This document shows positions 25,541 to 35,581 of a stretch of 64,000 nt of DNA, piece by piece (positions within the stretch are counted from its first letter, which is position 1; the number at the start of each line of letters is the position of its first letter). The stretch spans positions 2,666,001 to 2,730,000 of the forward strand of contig JAGTXZ010000021.1 of NCBI GenBank assembly GCA_018398575.1. Direction: 5' to 3'. Below the pieces are notes generated by a model. It made no database searches and had not been told where the DNA came from. It saw only the letters and a list, made by a program, of their open reading frames with translations. The position numbers and the translations under genes are program-made. Origin of the DNA: Ampelomyces quisqualis. Taxonomy: Eukaryota; Ascomycota; Dothideomycetes; Pleosporales; Phaeosphaeriaceae.

Positions 25541-26219
25541 GGTCCCTGTCAACTACTTTAAAAGCATTTTTAGTTTATATAACATTATTTTTCCAATTAG
25601 AGTTGAAGGTGTTGTAGCCAGAAGCGGAGTATAACCATATTAGAATGGTTCTGTTATATCAGAGACAGATTTAGCAGTGTTGTGCCTAGGTAACCGGGTT
25701 AGGTTGATCAAAGCCAATAAGCTTGTAACCACAAAGCGCGCATAGCATGTTGCTATCTTCGTGGCTAGACGAGCTGTCTGCGCCACTTGCCACTTGTTCA
25801 GTCAAACAACTCTCCAAATGAACAGTAGTGTCTGTGTTCATCGACAGGCTCTATGCGTATGATCATTCGGCAAGGAAGACGGAAACGTTTGGCATTATGG
25901 AGGAAATGTGTTGGGTGATTCGGAAGATTAAGACGGCTGAATTGAGATCCCTGATTACGTTTCTTGGTCGGAGTAACAATTCAGGCGTGGGGAATCAAAA
26001 ATAATGGGAAGAGGGCGGGGAGTTTCGACATTCGGAGCAGGTATAGACACGTATTATTACTTTGATGTTGTTTTTAGAACAATGCAGAGCCTGGAGCAAG
26101 TGTTCATTAAGGACAAGCCTGCCCTGTACGCCCCACCATGCTTCGGAAAGCTAAGTGTTATCCCAAACGCCGCGCTATGCTTTCGATAATTCCATGCCAC
26201 CAGCTCCGTAACCAAGGAC
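25541..26219. other. Downstream flank of the Kin17 gene, normal composition
   Basis: Single-copy-like sequence with ordinary trinucleotide use. It contains a 61-codon plus frame (26004-26189) that overlaps nothing recognisable and that I do not support as a gene. It presumably holds the 3' UTR and terminator of the minus-strand gene; no clear polyadenylation signal could be chosen. Confidence 0.5.
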
Positions 26220-27107
26220 TCAGGGCTTGACCTTTTTGACAGGCCTCTGCTCTATAGTGTCGTCTTTCTTGCGCTTGAAGATGCTCTGGCTCTTCATCTG
26301 TCCAAGACCAGCCTTGTTCGGTGGAGCAGCCTTGGCCTTGAGACCGAAGCTAAGCTTAACCGGCGCTGCCTCCACCTTGGGTTCTCCAGGGTCCTTCTTG
26401 TCCTGCTCCTTTTGCGTTCCGTCCAGAGGCGGATCGACCTTCTTCTCATCCTCACCCGGCGATGCGCTTTCGGCAAGTGGTGTGGTGTTCTCCTTTGGCG
26501 AAATTGCTGCTGCAGCGGCTGTGCGCTTAGCCTCGATGGCCTTCTTTGCTTCTGCTTCTTCTTGGGCGCGCTTTGCCATCTTCTTCAGCATCTTATCTTC
26601 GCCTGCGCCACTCCGCGCGTCTGCGGCCTCGAGCTCGGCAATTTCTTCTTTCCGCTTTACAGCTGCGGCACTAGTATCTCTCCACGCGATCATCAAGCCA
26701 TCCTTTTCGTCTTCCTTGACATGGCATATGCCTTCCCTGCCGAGATGTTTGGTAAACTCGGTCAAGCTGCTCCACTTGGTGGCGTTCATATGCACATGCT
26801 CCTTGTCGCGAATGTACTCGTTGTAGAACTTGTTCGCGCTGATCCACTTCTCATTATGTGCGGTTCGTAGCAGCGACACGAAATCGCGCTGGAAATCGTT
26901 GCTGAAGCCGTTGATGTATTTGCGCGGATCCTCGCCCACGGTTGCGATCTGTCGGGCATGCGTCTCGGACTGGACGTGGCACTTGAATCCGTTCGCATCT
27001 CGACACTGCTTTTGACAAGGTTCGCACCACCAGCGCAGGCGCTGTAGGCCCTTTGATTTCATCTTATTGGCCACCCATTTTGTGCTTCCTGCTTCGGCGC
27101 GGCCCAT
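26220..27107 (-). CDS. Kin17-family nucleic-acid-binding zinc-finger protein
   Basis: A 295-residue intact protein without introns. The N-terminus has the Kin17 signature G-L-Q-R-L-R-W-W-C. Next is a C2H2 finger with Cys28, Cys31, His44 and His50, the family spacing, including C-Q-K-Q-C-R-D-A-N-G-F-K-C-H. Residues about 51-145 form the conserved winged-helix region specific to Kin17 (F-x-x-x-F, N-K-x-Y-N-E-Y-I, H-x-H-M-N-A-T-x-W-x-S-L-T-E-F). A charged Lys/Glu/Ala segment (about 150-200) and a basic tail follow, with S-F-G-L-K and K-R-K-K. The C-terminal KOW domain of animal Kin17 is absent, and the length is between yeast Rts2 and animal proteins. Family members are nuclear and linked to DNA replication, repair and RNA processing. 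The ATG at 27105-27107 is chosen because the family N-terminus starts there; it has A at -3 and G at +4. It is the only undamaged gene in the window. Confidence 0.95.
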   Translation of the reverse strand: MGRAEAGSTKWVANKMKSKGLQRLRWWCEPCQKQCRDANGFKCHVQSETHARQIATVGEDPRKYINGFSNDFQRDFVSLLRTAHNEKWISANKFYNEYIRDKEHVHMNATKWSSLTEFTKHLGREGICHVKEDEKDGLMIAWRDTSAAAVKRKEEIAELEAADARSGAGEDKMLKKMAKRAQEEAEAKKAIEAKRTAAAAAISPKENTTPLAESASPGEDEKKVDPPLDGTQKEQDKKDPGEPKVEAAPVKLSFGLKAKAAPPNKAGLGQMKSQSIFKRKKDDTIEQRPVKKVKP

Positions 27108-27346
27108 CGTTGCGCTTGTGTGCTCAGCGACTGTCGCAAGTACTATGGTGTTTAACTCGAAAGATTGTGCGAGTCGCGAGAGTATAGGTGGCGGAGTGGT
27201 TGTCTTGAAGGGAAGGTCGTGCGTTCTGTCGGATCTAGAAACTCGGCAGGCTGACTAAAGACCCACCCTAACCGTCCCCACTGAGAGACTAAGCGGAGCT
27301 TAATTCGCCCATGCTGAACAGGGTTACCGAGCCCATCAGGATTGTA
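27108..27346 (-). promoter_or_regulatory. Short upstream region of the Kin17 gene
   Basis: Only 239 bp separate the start codon from the left terminal repeat of a Tc1-type transposon. The region has normal composition and no recognisable TATA box. The promoter must lie here or extend into the transposon end. Confidence 0.4.
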
Positions 27347-27413
27347 CAAGGGGGGTGCATGAATCGATGAGTAGTGGGGCGCTGGCGCCCAGGCTATGGA
27401 ATTGCATTAAATA
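27347..27413 (+). repeat. Left terminal inverted repeat of T2 (unmutated)
   Basis: Starts CAAGGGGGGTGCATG after TA. It aligns without gaps over 67 bp with the reverse complement of 29868-29934; every difference I could see is a transition, with C or G on this side. Confidence 0.88.
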
Positions 27414-27448
27414 CACTCCCCCCCCCTGAACAGGTCGTTAGCGCGTGT
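27414..27448 (+). repeat. Left terminal inverted repeat of T1 (unmutated)
   Basis: CACT followed by nine C residues, then TGAACAGGTCGTTAGCGCG. Pairs with 28707-28741; the only differences are C-to-T or G-to-A on the right-hand copy. Confidence 0.9.
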
Positions 27449-27542
27449 TAGCTTGCAGAAGGATTGTGATATATCACGTGAGCGGCTGAAGCCCAACGTC
27501 AATTGCTTCTATCTCATGTGTGAGAGCTTTCATCTCATCTTT

Positions 27543-28562
27543 ATGCCTCCAAGGACCCCAAATCGTCACCTCTCTCGTGATAAGCGGGTACTTATTTTCC
27601 GCCAGCAGGGTGAAGGCCTTACTCAAAGAGAGATTGCCCTTAGACTTAACACACGCTAAACTACTGTCTCCTCTTGCCTTAAGGGGCAGATTACTCCTAC
27701 AAAGCTACAAGGCCAACTCTCTATCCTTAATCTATTTACTATAGACTAGTTAATCTATTATGCTACGTCCTTAGCTATCTAATAGAGAAAGCTATAGGAA
27801 CAGATTGCTAAGGAGCTTAGGATTAGAATTTGTTTAAGGGCATTATACGCTGCATTTTAGAAAGCTAGATACAAGAAGAACAGAGCTACAAAGAAGCCTT
27901 AGCACACCTCTACCTACTAGGCAGCCTAAATAGCTTAAGTAGAAGAGCATTTCTTATAGACCTAGCACTAGTAAGATAAAATTATGTAGACAGATAAGTC
28001 TTCCTTTATTCTAAATTAGGGGAATATTTATATTATATAGCGTATAGATAAGAACATAAATAAGAACTGTATAGTACTAAGGTTTAGAGGATATAGTAAG
28101 TAGATAGTCTAAGGTAGCATTACTACTTAACACTAGAGACCTCTTATCTTTATAGAGAAGAATTAGAATGCTAAAGGCACTCTTAATAGGATAGGACTTA
28201 TTAACTATATACTGCCTAAGATCTAATACTTTATAGCACTCTACCTATATATTTTAAAGTATATAGAAGATAGAGCTAGCTACTATAGGCGTATAATCTA
28301 GTAGAAGGCGTTAGAGAATGCAGGTATCTATAAGATTATTTACCTAGCTAACTTACTTAATCTTAATCTAATAAAACTAGTGTAAAGATTACTAAAGATA
28401 AAAGTAGCTAAAAGATACTTAACAGACTTACTTACTTTAAGGCAGTATATCTAAGAAGAGTAGAATAAGATAACTATAGAGAAGATCTAGATATACACCT
28501 TAAAGATAAAGAATAGATGCTAACAGGTTCTAGCTGCCTATAGTAGGCTAACAAAGTATTAG
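27543..28562 (+). pseudogene. T1 transposase (Tc1-like, DD34E type), first ~38 codons intact
   Basis: The ATG at 27543 opens M-P-P-R-T-P-N-R-H-L-S, followed by a helix-turn-helix segment (G-L-T-Q-R-E-I-A). The frame continues to 28562 (339 residues, a normal length) with no indel. A first catalytic Asp in Q/M-T-D-K-S-S-F lies at about 28,000 and a second at about 28,270. The last catalytic region at about 28,365 corresponds to the family motif S-P-D-L-N-P-I-E and is badly changed. Up to about codon 38 there are no stops and composition is normal; beyond about 27,655 TAG/TAA appear at Gln/Trp positions. The upstream in-frame ATG at 27453 was not chosen because the family N-terminus matches 27543. 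Confidence 0.85.
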
Positions 28563-28706
28563 TAATCTATTTAATTTAATAGCAAAAGCTTAGTGCCTGT
28601 GCATCTAGTGTAAGGTCTCTCTTGCTTAGCCTCTAACTGCCCCTTGTACGCCTCTTAATTTACTTATTTATCCTAGCTCTTCTATTAGCCTATATCCCTG
28701 CTAATT

Positions 28707-28741
28707 ACACGCGCTAACAACTTGTTTAGGGAGAGAGAGTG
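28707..28741 (-). repeat. Right terminal inverted repeat of T1 (mutated)
   Basis: Reverse complement begins CACTCTCTCTCCCTAAACAA. Relative to the left repeat the C run became CTCTCT, TGA became TAA, AGG became AAG and TCG became TTG. Confidence 0.9.
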
Positions 28742-28899
28742 TATTTCTTACTCTAATAGAAAGTTGTATATATTTTATAAATTAGATATAGCAACAGATA
28801 TACTCTGTAATAGCTCTCTATTAATGTCTTATATACTCTAAACGCGCTTGTATCTACGCTTTCTGCTATACTGCTAGCTAGCTATATACACAGATCTCT

Positions 28900-29838
28900 T
28901 GTAAGCTTTAAATCTTATATAAGACTATACGCTACTGTTCTTATAAGCAGATTACTTTTACAAAGCTACGTAGTAAACTACTTTTCTTAAATACTTCTTT
29001 TTGCTAGAAGCTAATCTCTTATACTACGTCCTTTTACAAGCAGAGGCTTAAGCTATAGGCAGAGGTTGCCTGTAAGCTTAAGATTAACATTAACTAACAT
29101 ACACTTATAAAGGCTTTCTACTATAAAGGCTACTATTAAAAAGTAGCTACAAAGAAGCCTCTTTTTACGCTAAAACATATTAATAATTAACTCTAGTAGG
29201 TAAACACTTGCTTAGAATAGTCTCTTTAAATATAGGCTAGAGTAATCTAGTTAAATAAGGCCTTATTTTAAGTAAGGAGAGAAAAAGTATATATAACAAG
29301 GTAAGTAGAAGAAAAGTTTCTTCTAGCTTGTTGCGTTCTAAAGTTTAAGGACTACTTAACTGTTTATATTTAGGCGTGTATTAGTAGAAATAGCTTAAAA
29401 GAACTTCTTTTTATTTAGAATAGAAAGATCTATAGGAATATTAACTTACTCTTATATATTACTTATATCTTACTACTTATCTTTTCTTTTAAATAAGAGC
29501 ATAAGATTTTCTATATAGAGATAGCTAATGCTCTTCTTATGCAAGATAAGGCTTTAGCTTATACAGCACAGGCAATAAAGCAGGCTTTCTATAAGTAGGC
29601 AATTAGGCTTCTCTAGTAGCTAGCTAATTTACTAGACTTAAATCTAATTAAGAACGTCTAGAGACTCTTAAAATTAAGGGTTTAGAAGAGGTTCCTAAAG
29701 ACAAAGAAGGCTCTAATCTAAGTAATTAGAGAGGAGTAAGATAAGATCTAGCCTTAAGAGATTTAAAAGTACTACTTAAATATAAGAGAAAAGTGCTAGG
29801 CAGTTATCTAGACTTATAGAAGTTACACACTATTCTAA
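28900..29838 (+). pseudogene. T2 transposase (Tc1-like), mutated throughout
   Basis: The plus frame reads, after an N-terminal DNA-binding part, L-N-K-A-L-F (S-D-E-A-S-F in relatives) at about 29,245. Then come L-M-Q-D-K-A-L-A-Y-T-A (MQDNAPAHTA) at about 29,540 and L-A-N-L-L-D-L-N-L-I-K-N-V (PANSPDLNPIENV) at about 29,630. The C-terminal R-E-E and K-Y-Y-L-N sequences follow, with a stop at 29836-29838. The first and last catalytic acidic residues are replaced by Asn and Lys. Stops occur at Trp/Gln positions. The start could not be fixed. Confidence 0.8.
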
Positions 29839-29867
29839 GCTATATAAAATACACTGTATTTGTAATA

Positions 29868-29934
29868 TATTTAATGCAATTCTATAGCCTAAGCGCTAGC
29901 GCTCTACTACTTATCAATTTATACACTTCTCTTA
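29868..29934 (-). repeat. Right terminal inverted repeat of T2 (mutated)
   Basis: Reverse complement starts TAAGAGAAGTGTATA, followed by a body matching the left repeat. Changes include TCG to TTG, TGA to TAA and TGG to TAG (three times). Confidence 0.88.
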
Positions 29935-29989
29935 TAATGCCTACTCTATACTTAGGCCTACTAGTTTCTTTAAAAAATTCAAAAGAATT

Positions 29990-30008
29990 GCCTGTGCGAA
30001 GCACAGGC
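29990..30008. repeat. Perfect GC-rich hairpin
   Basis: GCCTGTGC, loop GAA, GCACAGGC: an 8-bp perfect stem. It is unmutated in an otherwise saturated stretch and is preceded by a second small palindrome (AATTC, AAAAG, AATT). Confidence 0.85.
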
Positions 30009-31068
30009 CTACTACCTAAGTAATAATGCTTACCTAAGTAATAAAACTTAACTACATATATAATATATCTCTACTTTAACTTTTTGCAATCTATTTCTAA
30101 TACTACTAAAATTAATCTATAATGCCTTTTAATATATCTACTGCACAAAAATATTATAAGAATATTAAGTTTTCAAGAAATTACGCGTTACAGCTATAGT
30201 AGTTTACTAACCTAAATATTCTATCCTATATAAAGGTTTATAAAAGTCTATTAGTTTATAGATAGTTACTAAATTAGAGCTATGTAGTAGCTATTTTATA
30301 ATCTTAAATTAATTAATTATTTATTTATAAACGTAAGGTAAAGCCTAATAAGTAATACTACTAATGTAGCTTATATAGCTACTTATTAACATTCTCTCTT
30401 CTAAACTCTGTAACCTTCTCTAGTTATAACTACCTAGCGTTCTAGTTAAGTTTTTAATACTACTACTACTCCTATATTTGTTATTACTAATATCTATTAT
30501 AATAGTGTAACTTATAAATATACTACTAGAGATAGTTATAGTAGAGTTAACTAGGTAAGAATATAAGATAAGAATTTCTATTTAGCTTATACGTCTTAAA
30601 CTAAATAATAATAGAGAAGGTATAGATAGTAACTTCTTCTTATCTATAACTTTAGCTTTATACTTAAATAGCTAATAGTACTAGTTATTAGTATTCTATA
30701 TAATAATACTATTACTTACCTTTAACTTAAGATAATATTATCTATAACTATTAGTTATTATTAAAGTAAAAAGAATACATATATATATATATACCTAAAA
30801 AAAGTTTTAAAGAGTAGTTCTTATAGTAATAATATATAAGAGATAGTAATATATATTAGACTAGTAGAAAAGTCTTATTTACCTAATAAGTTAAAAATTA
30901 CCTAGTTAATAGAAATATCTTAAGACTTCTATATAGTAATAGCTATAAGAAGCAGACTCTAAGAGTAGTTACTAGAAAATAAAGACGTAAATTTATAACC
31001 TATTCTAATTACTACTTAAAAGGTTTTTATAGTCCTAAGGCAGTCTAGTCTAGAGAGTTTAGGCGCTT

Positions 31069-31140
31069 TGGTCTAGAACTGTTTTTAGTGTTCTAGCCTA
31101 AAGGATTTTTAGCGTTCTAGTTTAGAACCTTTTTAGTGTT
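31069..31140 (+). repeat. 24-bp minisatellite, three units
   Basis: Units 31069-31092, 31093-31116 and 31117-31140 each end in TTTTTAGYGTT, and a partial fourth unit follows. Differences are mostly transitions. Confidence 0.75.
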
Positions 31141-31499
31141 CTAGTTTAGTAAGCTAAGGGTTTTCTATAACTAAAGACTAACTAAGTAGCAGCCTATTAC
31201 ATAATTTCTTTGCTCTAGCGCTAGGTGCGCTTAGACTTGCGCAACTATTAAAATAAAAATTACTCTACTTAGATTTATTATTCTATACTCTTACTTTACT
31301 TTTTAGGTAGTACTATATACTATACTAGCCTTATCTTCTATACACTTACTTGCGCGTTGCCTCTCTTATTAACCTATATATCTTCTGCGCCTATACTACT
31401 ATTTGCAAAGATACTAAGTCTATATACTTTTTATAGCTCTTCTACTAAGTATTACGCTATTAACTTCTTTACTATAAGTGTTACATCTAAGGCGCTAAG

Positions 31500-32500
31500 C
31501 TTAGTCTAGACATGTTACTAACTAGTAATAGAATAGACCTAATATTATTATTAAGGCTAAGCTTAACTTACTATATTGTCTAGGCTGCGCTATTACTTAG
31601 CTTAAGAGTAATAAGTCTAAGTGTAAGATTACTTATAGTAAGAGCACCTGCGCTTAGTGCAAAAATGTGCATATTATATATAGGCCTGTAAGTTAACTAC
31701 TATATTCTTTTACTTGTCTAGTTAATTCTAATAACTTTCTAAGTTAATAATTACTTTAAGATTATAGTTATCTTACTTTGTAACGCCTTTACTTGCAATT
31801 CTAAAGTTAAGTAGCTGTTAACGCAGCATATAATCTTTAGTCTTTAGTCTAGCTTTATTAATAAGCTTTAGGCTACTTAAGTAAAGTCTTGTAGTAGTAA
31901 CAAGTCTAGCTACTAGAGTCTAACACGCAAGGTTACTAAAGTTAATATCCTAGTAGATATCTGCTAGCTCTTCTAGCAGCTTTTTGTTAAGTAGAACACT
32001 ATTATTTACAAGCTTAATAATATTAGCGCTAGCGTACAGCAGCTCTACACTAATATAAGCTATTTCTAATTTATTTTCTTTCTATTAGAACTTGTTTTCT
32101 TGCAGCGTTTCTGTTTATCTACTAACATTTAATTAGGCTAAAGAGTATAATATATAGATCTCTAGCGTAAGCTTCTAGGTTTTTTATATTAGTAATGCTC
32201 TTTACACTACTAATAGGCTGCTCTGTTACTTTAATATAATAGAGTTTAACATCTCTAAAAAGCCTATATATAACGCAAAAGTGTAGGCTAAGACTAATTA
32301 TTTAGTAGTAGTAACTATTACGCTTTCTAACAGTAGAAAGGTAAGCTCTAGTATATAGTGTTCTTGCTGTAGTTTCTATATAGCGCCTGTAGGCAATTTC
32401 TATAGTAATAGACTTTTTGTTATAGTCTTTACTTTTGTTTTATTACTAAGCCTAGACTCTATAAAACTAGTCTTGCATTTCTTAATACTGCTTATATATT
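31500..32500 (+). pseudogene. Decayed Cys-rich reading frame, unknown family
   Basis: In one plus frame a cysteine cluster reads C-L-G-C at about 31,578, then Cys after 11 residues, then C-A-x-C (C-X2-C ... C ... C-X2-C) by about 31,665. A long Gln/Ser-rich frame with TAG/TAA at Gln-like positions follows to about 32,500. Similar clusters occur at 36.2, 58.6 and 60.9 kb next to gypsy remnants, but no pol sequence is recognisable here. Confidence 0.35.
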
Positions 32501-32999
32501 AGAATAGATATTGCGCTCTACGTCTTAAGTACAGCAGTAAATAGGTAGAGGTTAGGTTAGAGTAGAGTACCTTTACGTAAGACTCTATACCTAACCTAAC
32601 TCTTACCTATTTAATTAACGCTAAAAGTAAGTAGAGGTTAGGTTAGAGGTAATTAATTGCAGGTTAAGGTTAGGTTGCATAAGTTTTGCGCAATTAAATA
32701 AAATTTAAAGTATATAACTACTAATTTTATAAAATTAGGCTTCTAAAAATACGCTAAATTTTACAAAGGCAAAACTATGCTAGGGATATTAAAAATAGCA
32801 TAGTAATCACAAATTTTTAGTACAATAAAGAAGAAATTAGGTCTTTATTTCTAATATATATAAAAGTAAAAGATACTAAATCTTTTACGCAAATGCTTAA
32901 TAAGAGCTAAACTTCTAATAGTACTTAAGCGCAAGTCTAACATCCTTTGCCTATATAGTAACTTTTTTTACATAGATTGCATTTATATTTATATCTATA

Positions 33000-35070
33000 T
33001 TTAGTTAAAATTTTGTTAAAAAAATAGAGTTAAAAAATAAACTTTTAAAAAAACTAACTATATAGGCCTTAGCAGCCTCTTAAGCTACTTTAACAGCTAA
33101 TTTTTAAAAGCAAAGACTACTACTAGTAGTTTAGACGCATTCTTAAGCTATTTTGTGCAAGAGTTACTAGAAGAGCAGCTTGCAGATAAGAAGCTTAGTA
33201 GACTTCTAGTATTAGCAGATCTCTCTAAGCAACACAGCTTTAAGTAGTAAGTAAATAAGTGTAATAAAGAATTGTAATAACCTACTGCTTAGCTTAAAGT
33301 GCCTTTTTTTTTAGAAGCTGCTTTTTAAGTTTTTGTAGCTAGGCTTTTCCTAGCAGATTTCCTAGCAGCCTTACTAGCTAGGTCTTTAGCAACTATAGTG
33401 CCTCTAGTAACAGCGTCCTTAACTTTAGATTTGTGTTTTTATAGAGCTATAGTTGTAGTGTTATAGAGTTATAGATTTAATATTGTAATAATTTAGGTTG
33501 TTTTAGTGCCTAGTAAATAAGTGGTAAGCAGGCTTAGCGCAGAAAATTAGGTCTTAGCGTAAAATTTCTGTAGAAGCTAATTTAAAACTACTAGCGCTAC
33601 TAGAAGACTAGAACGTAATAAAAAACTATGTTAACTTACAGGCCTACCTAGAATTGCGCTAGCTTTTGTTTTAGCTATATATTAAAATTAAAGAGTAGAT
33701 TTCTATAGACTTATTAGTTATTTATGTAAAATAGGCTAAAAGGTAGTAAGCGCAGGTAGTAGGCAGAAAGCACGCTAGTAGCCTGCTTGCGTATAGACTA
33801 ACTTACTGCGTTATTAGTTATAGGCTGCTAAAATAAAATACTAAAGCTACACGCCTGTAATAGCAACACGCTTTGTTATATTACTTTATTATACTTAGTG
33901 CTATAGAATCTGTTAAGTCTAAGGAAATTAAGGTTATTAACAAGCCTAAGGGCTTTCTGCTGCCTATTCTTGTTAGAGTTCTGCTAAATTTTAAGGAAGA
34001 GAAGTAGGCCTAGCTTACAATAGTAACATTCTTAGAACTTTACTATAAATTATACTTATTTGTCTAGGGTTTTACTTTTAGGGATAATAAGATTAGCTAT
34101 ATTCTTAACTCTTGTAGTAGTAATACGCTAAAGCAAGGCTAACTAACAAATTTTAAAGTTAACTCTAGCAGGCAGCTTAGCAGCAGCGCTATGCAATCTA
34201 GAGAGCTAGCTACTATTACAAAGGCTAAGTCCTTAGACTAATTAGCTAAATACTAGCTTAAGAAGAAGGTTAAGAGAGGTAATAGGTATAAGGCGTTGTC
34301 TCTAAGGCAATAAGCTAAGAAACTTAAGTATAAGCTTAAGGCCTAGGCAGCAAAGCGTTTTAATAGCAAGCAATCTAGTAAGTTATTACACCTTTTTATT
34401 ACGTTATTTTTACTAATATGCAAAGCTAAGTAGTTAACAGCCTCTATTGCTTAAGTTAATTAAAAATAGGAGGCTATTTAAATTAAAATTGATATACGCG
34501 CCTATAACATTGTTATAAAAGAGTTCTCTGCAGTAACTTTAGACTTAAAGTAAAAAAAATTGTTAGCTTAAGCTTATACTTGCGTTTATAGGCCTAGTAG
34601 AGCTATAGAGGAGATACTCTAAAGAGAGTATACTTATAGGCTACACCTCCTTAAGAGAAATGGCTTTAAGATACTATAGGCTAAGGATAAATAGCTTAAA
34701 TTTCGCGATAAGCTAACGCCTAACAAGTTAGCTCTAGTAACTGATTAGAATTGGTAGTAAGTTTATTACGTTATTTTATTACGTACTTATTCTAACTAGT
34801 CTACTAAGAGACGTAAGCTAACACTTCTCTCTATATTTAATTAGCCTGTAGAGCTTTATAGTAATATACTATACGTTAAGGAACGCAATAAGACTAAATG
34901 TAAGGAAAAGGTTAAAGATTCTAGTAAAGAGCTAGAGGCATACTACAAGACGTTGCCTAATAAATATAAAGATAAGAAGGATAAGGATTAGAGTAATAGC
35001 ACCTAAGAAAGGTTCTCTAATAGTACTTAGGAGGGCTGTTTAGACGCTAAGTAACATGTATAATTAAATC
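33000..35070 (+). pseudogene. Coding block upstream of the hAT transposase, copy 2
   Basis: A plus frame continuous with copy 1's block but with fewer stops. It opens with an acidic/Leu segment (L-L-E-E-Q-L-A-D-K-K) near 33,170. A basic middle part follows at about 34,250-34,500, with K-K-K-V-K-R-G-N-R and repeated Lys pairs. The C-terminus is acidic, with tandem S-N-S-T motifs at about 34,990-35,030. No known domain recognised. Confidence 0.45.
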
Positions 35071-35299
35071 TGCTATATATTATTACCTAATATAGTTAAG
35101 ACCTAAAAATTTTGCTACTACTATAAAACCTAATTTCTTAATTTCTAAAAGTTTGGCTCTACTATCTGCCTTCTAACTAGGAGAATAACGCTTCTAGTAG
35201 AACGCCTACCTCTCTTACTTAAAGTAATACTAAACTGTAGTTTTACTATTCTATTATTGCTACAATTACTACCCTCTTCTTACAAGATATTACTACTTT

Positions 35300-35576
35300 G
35301 TTATTACACTTTTTTATTATATATATAGACCTAAGCAACCCTCCTTTACTTCTAGACAATCTATACCCTAATCTGCCTAAAATACTCTACAAATTTATAC
35401 TTAACGCTCTCTAAATCCTTAAGTCTAGAATTAAGAGAATAGTTACTGTCCTTAAGTAGCTAATTTAAGACAATGCTACTATATATGCTGTATAGGATGC
35501 CTAGTAGTAGAACACGTTATAGGCCTAAGACTCTAATAATTCTAATTCTAAATAGAGTAGAGCCAAACGTTCTGCT
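35300..35576 (+). pseudogene. hAT transposase remnant, copy 2, N-terminal side
   Basis: Colinear with 22,080-22,340 of copy 1. Interrupted at 35,581 by the gypsy; the frame resumes at 42,360. Confidence 0.6.
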
Positions 35577-35581
35577 ATTAT

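Larger units (their letters stand above)
27414..28741 (+). mobile_element. Tc1-type transposon T1 (inner), 1,328 bp, complete
   Basis: Flanked by TA (27412-27413 and 28742-28743), with 35-bp inverted repeats (27414-27448 and 28707-28741) and one transposase frame of 340 codons including the stop. It sits at a TA right at the inner end of T2's left terminal repeat, so it inserted into T2. Confidence 0.9.
27347..29934 (+). mobile_element. Tc1-type transposon T2 (outer), interrupted by T1
   Basis: Bounded by TA dinucleotides (27345-27346 and 29935-29936) and by 67-bp terminal inverted repeats (27347-27413 and 29868-29934). Without the nested element T1 it is about 1.26 kb, normal for Tc1/mariner. 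Its transposase lies at about 28.9-29.84 kb. The left terminus is unmutated, while the right terminus carries many C-to-T or G-to-A changes. Confidence 0.88.
29935..31480. other. Unassigned AT-rich stretch
   Basis: No frame or family motif that I can support. It contains the hairpin at 29990-30008, a doubled 18-bp unit beginning ACCTAAGTAATA just after it (about 30,013-30,048), and the 24-bp repeat at 31069-31140. Confidence 0.4.

Noticed and set aside
26004..26189. 61-codon plus-strand frame downstream of Kin17
   Set aside because: Short, no motif, and located in the probable 3' region of the neighbouring gene.
26227..26870. Long plus-strand frames (199 and 152 codons) over the Kin17 gene
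   Set aside because: They are shadows of a well-conserved minus-strand protein; their translations match no pattern and are Ser/Cys-rich artefacts.
27453..27542. Upstream in-frame ATG as the T1 transposase start
   Set aside because: The family N-terminus (M-P-P-R-T-P) begins at 27543; the extra 30 residues show no transposase similarity.
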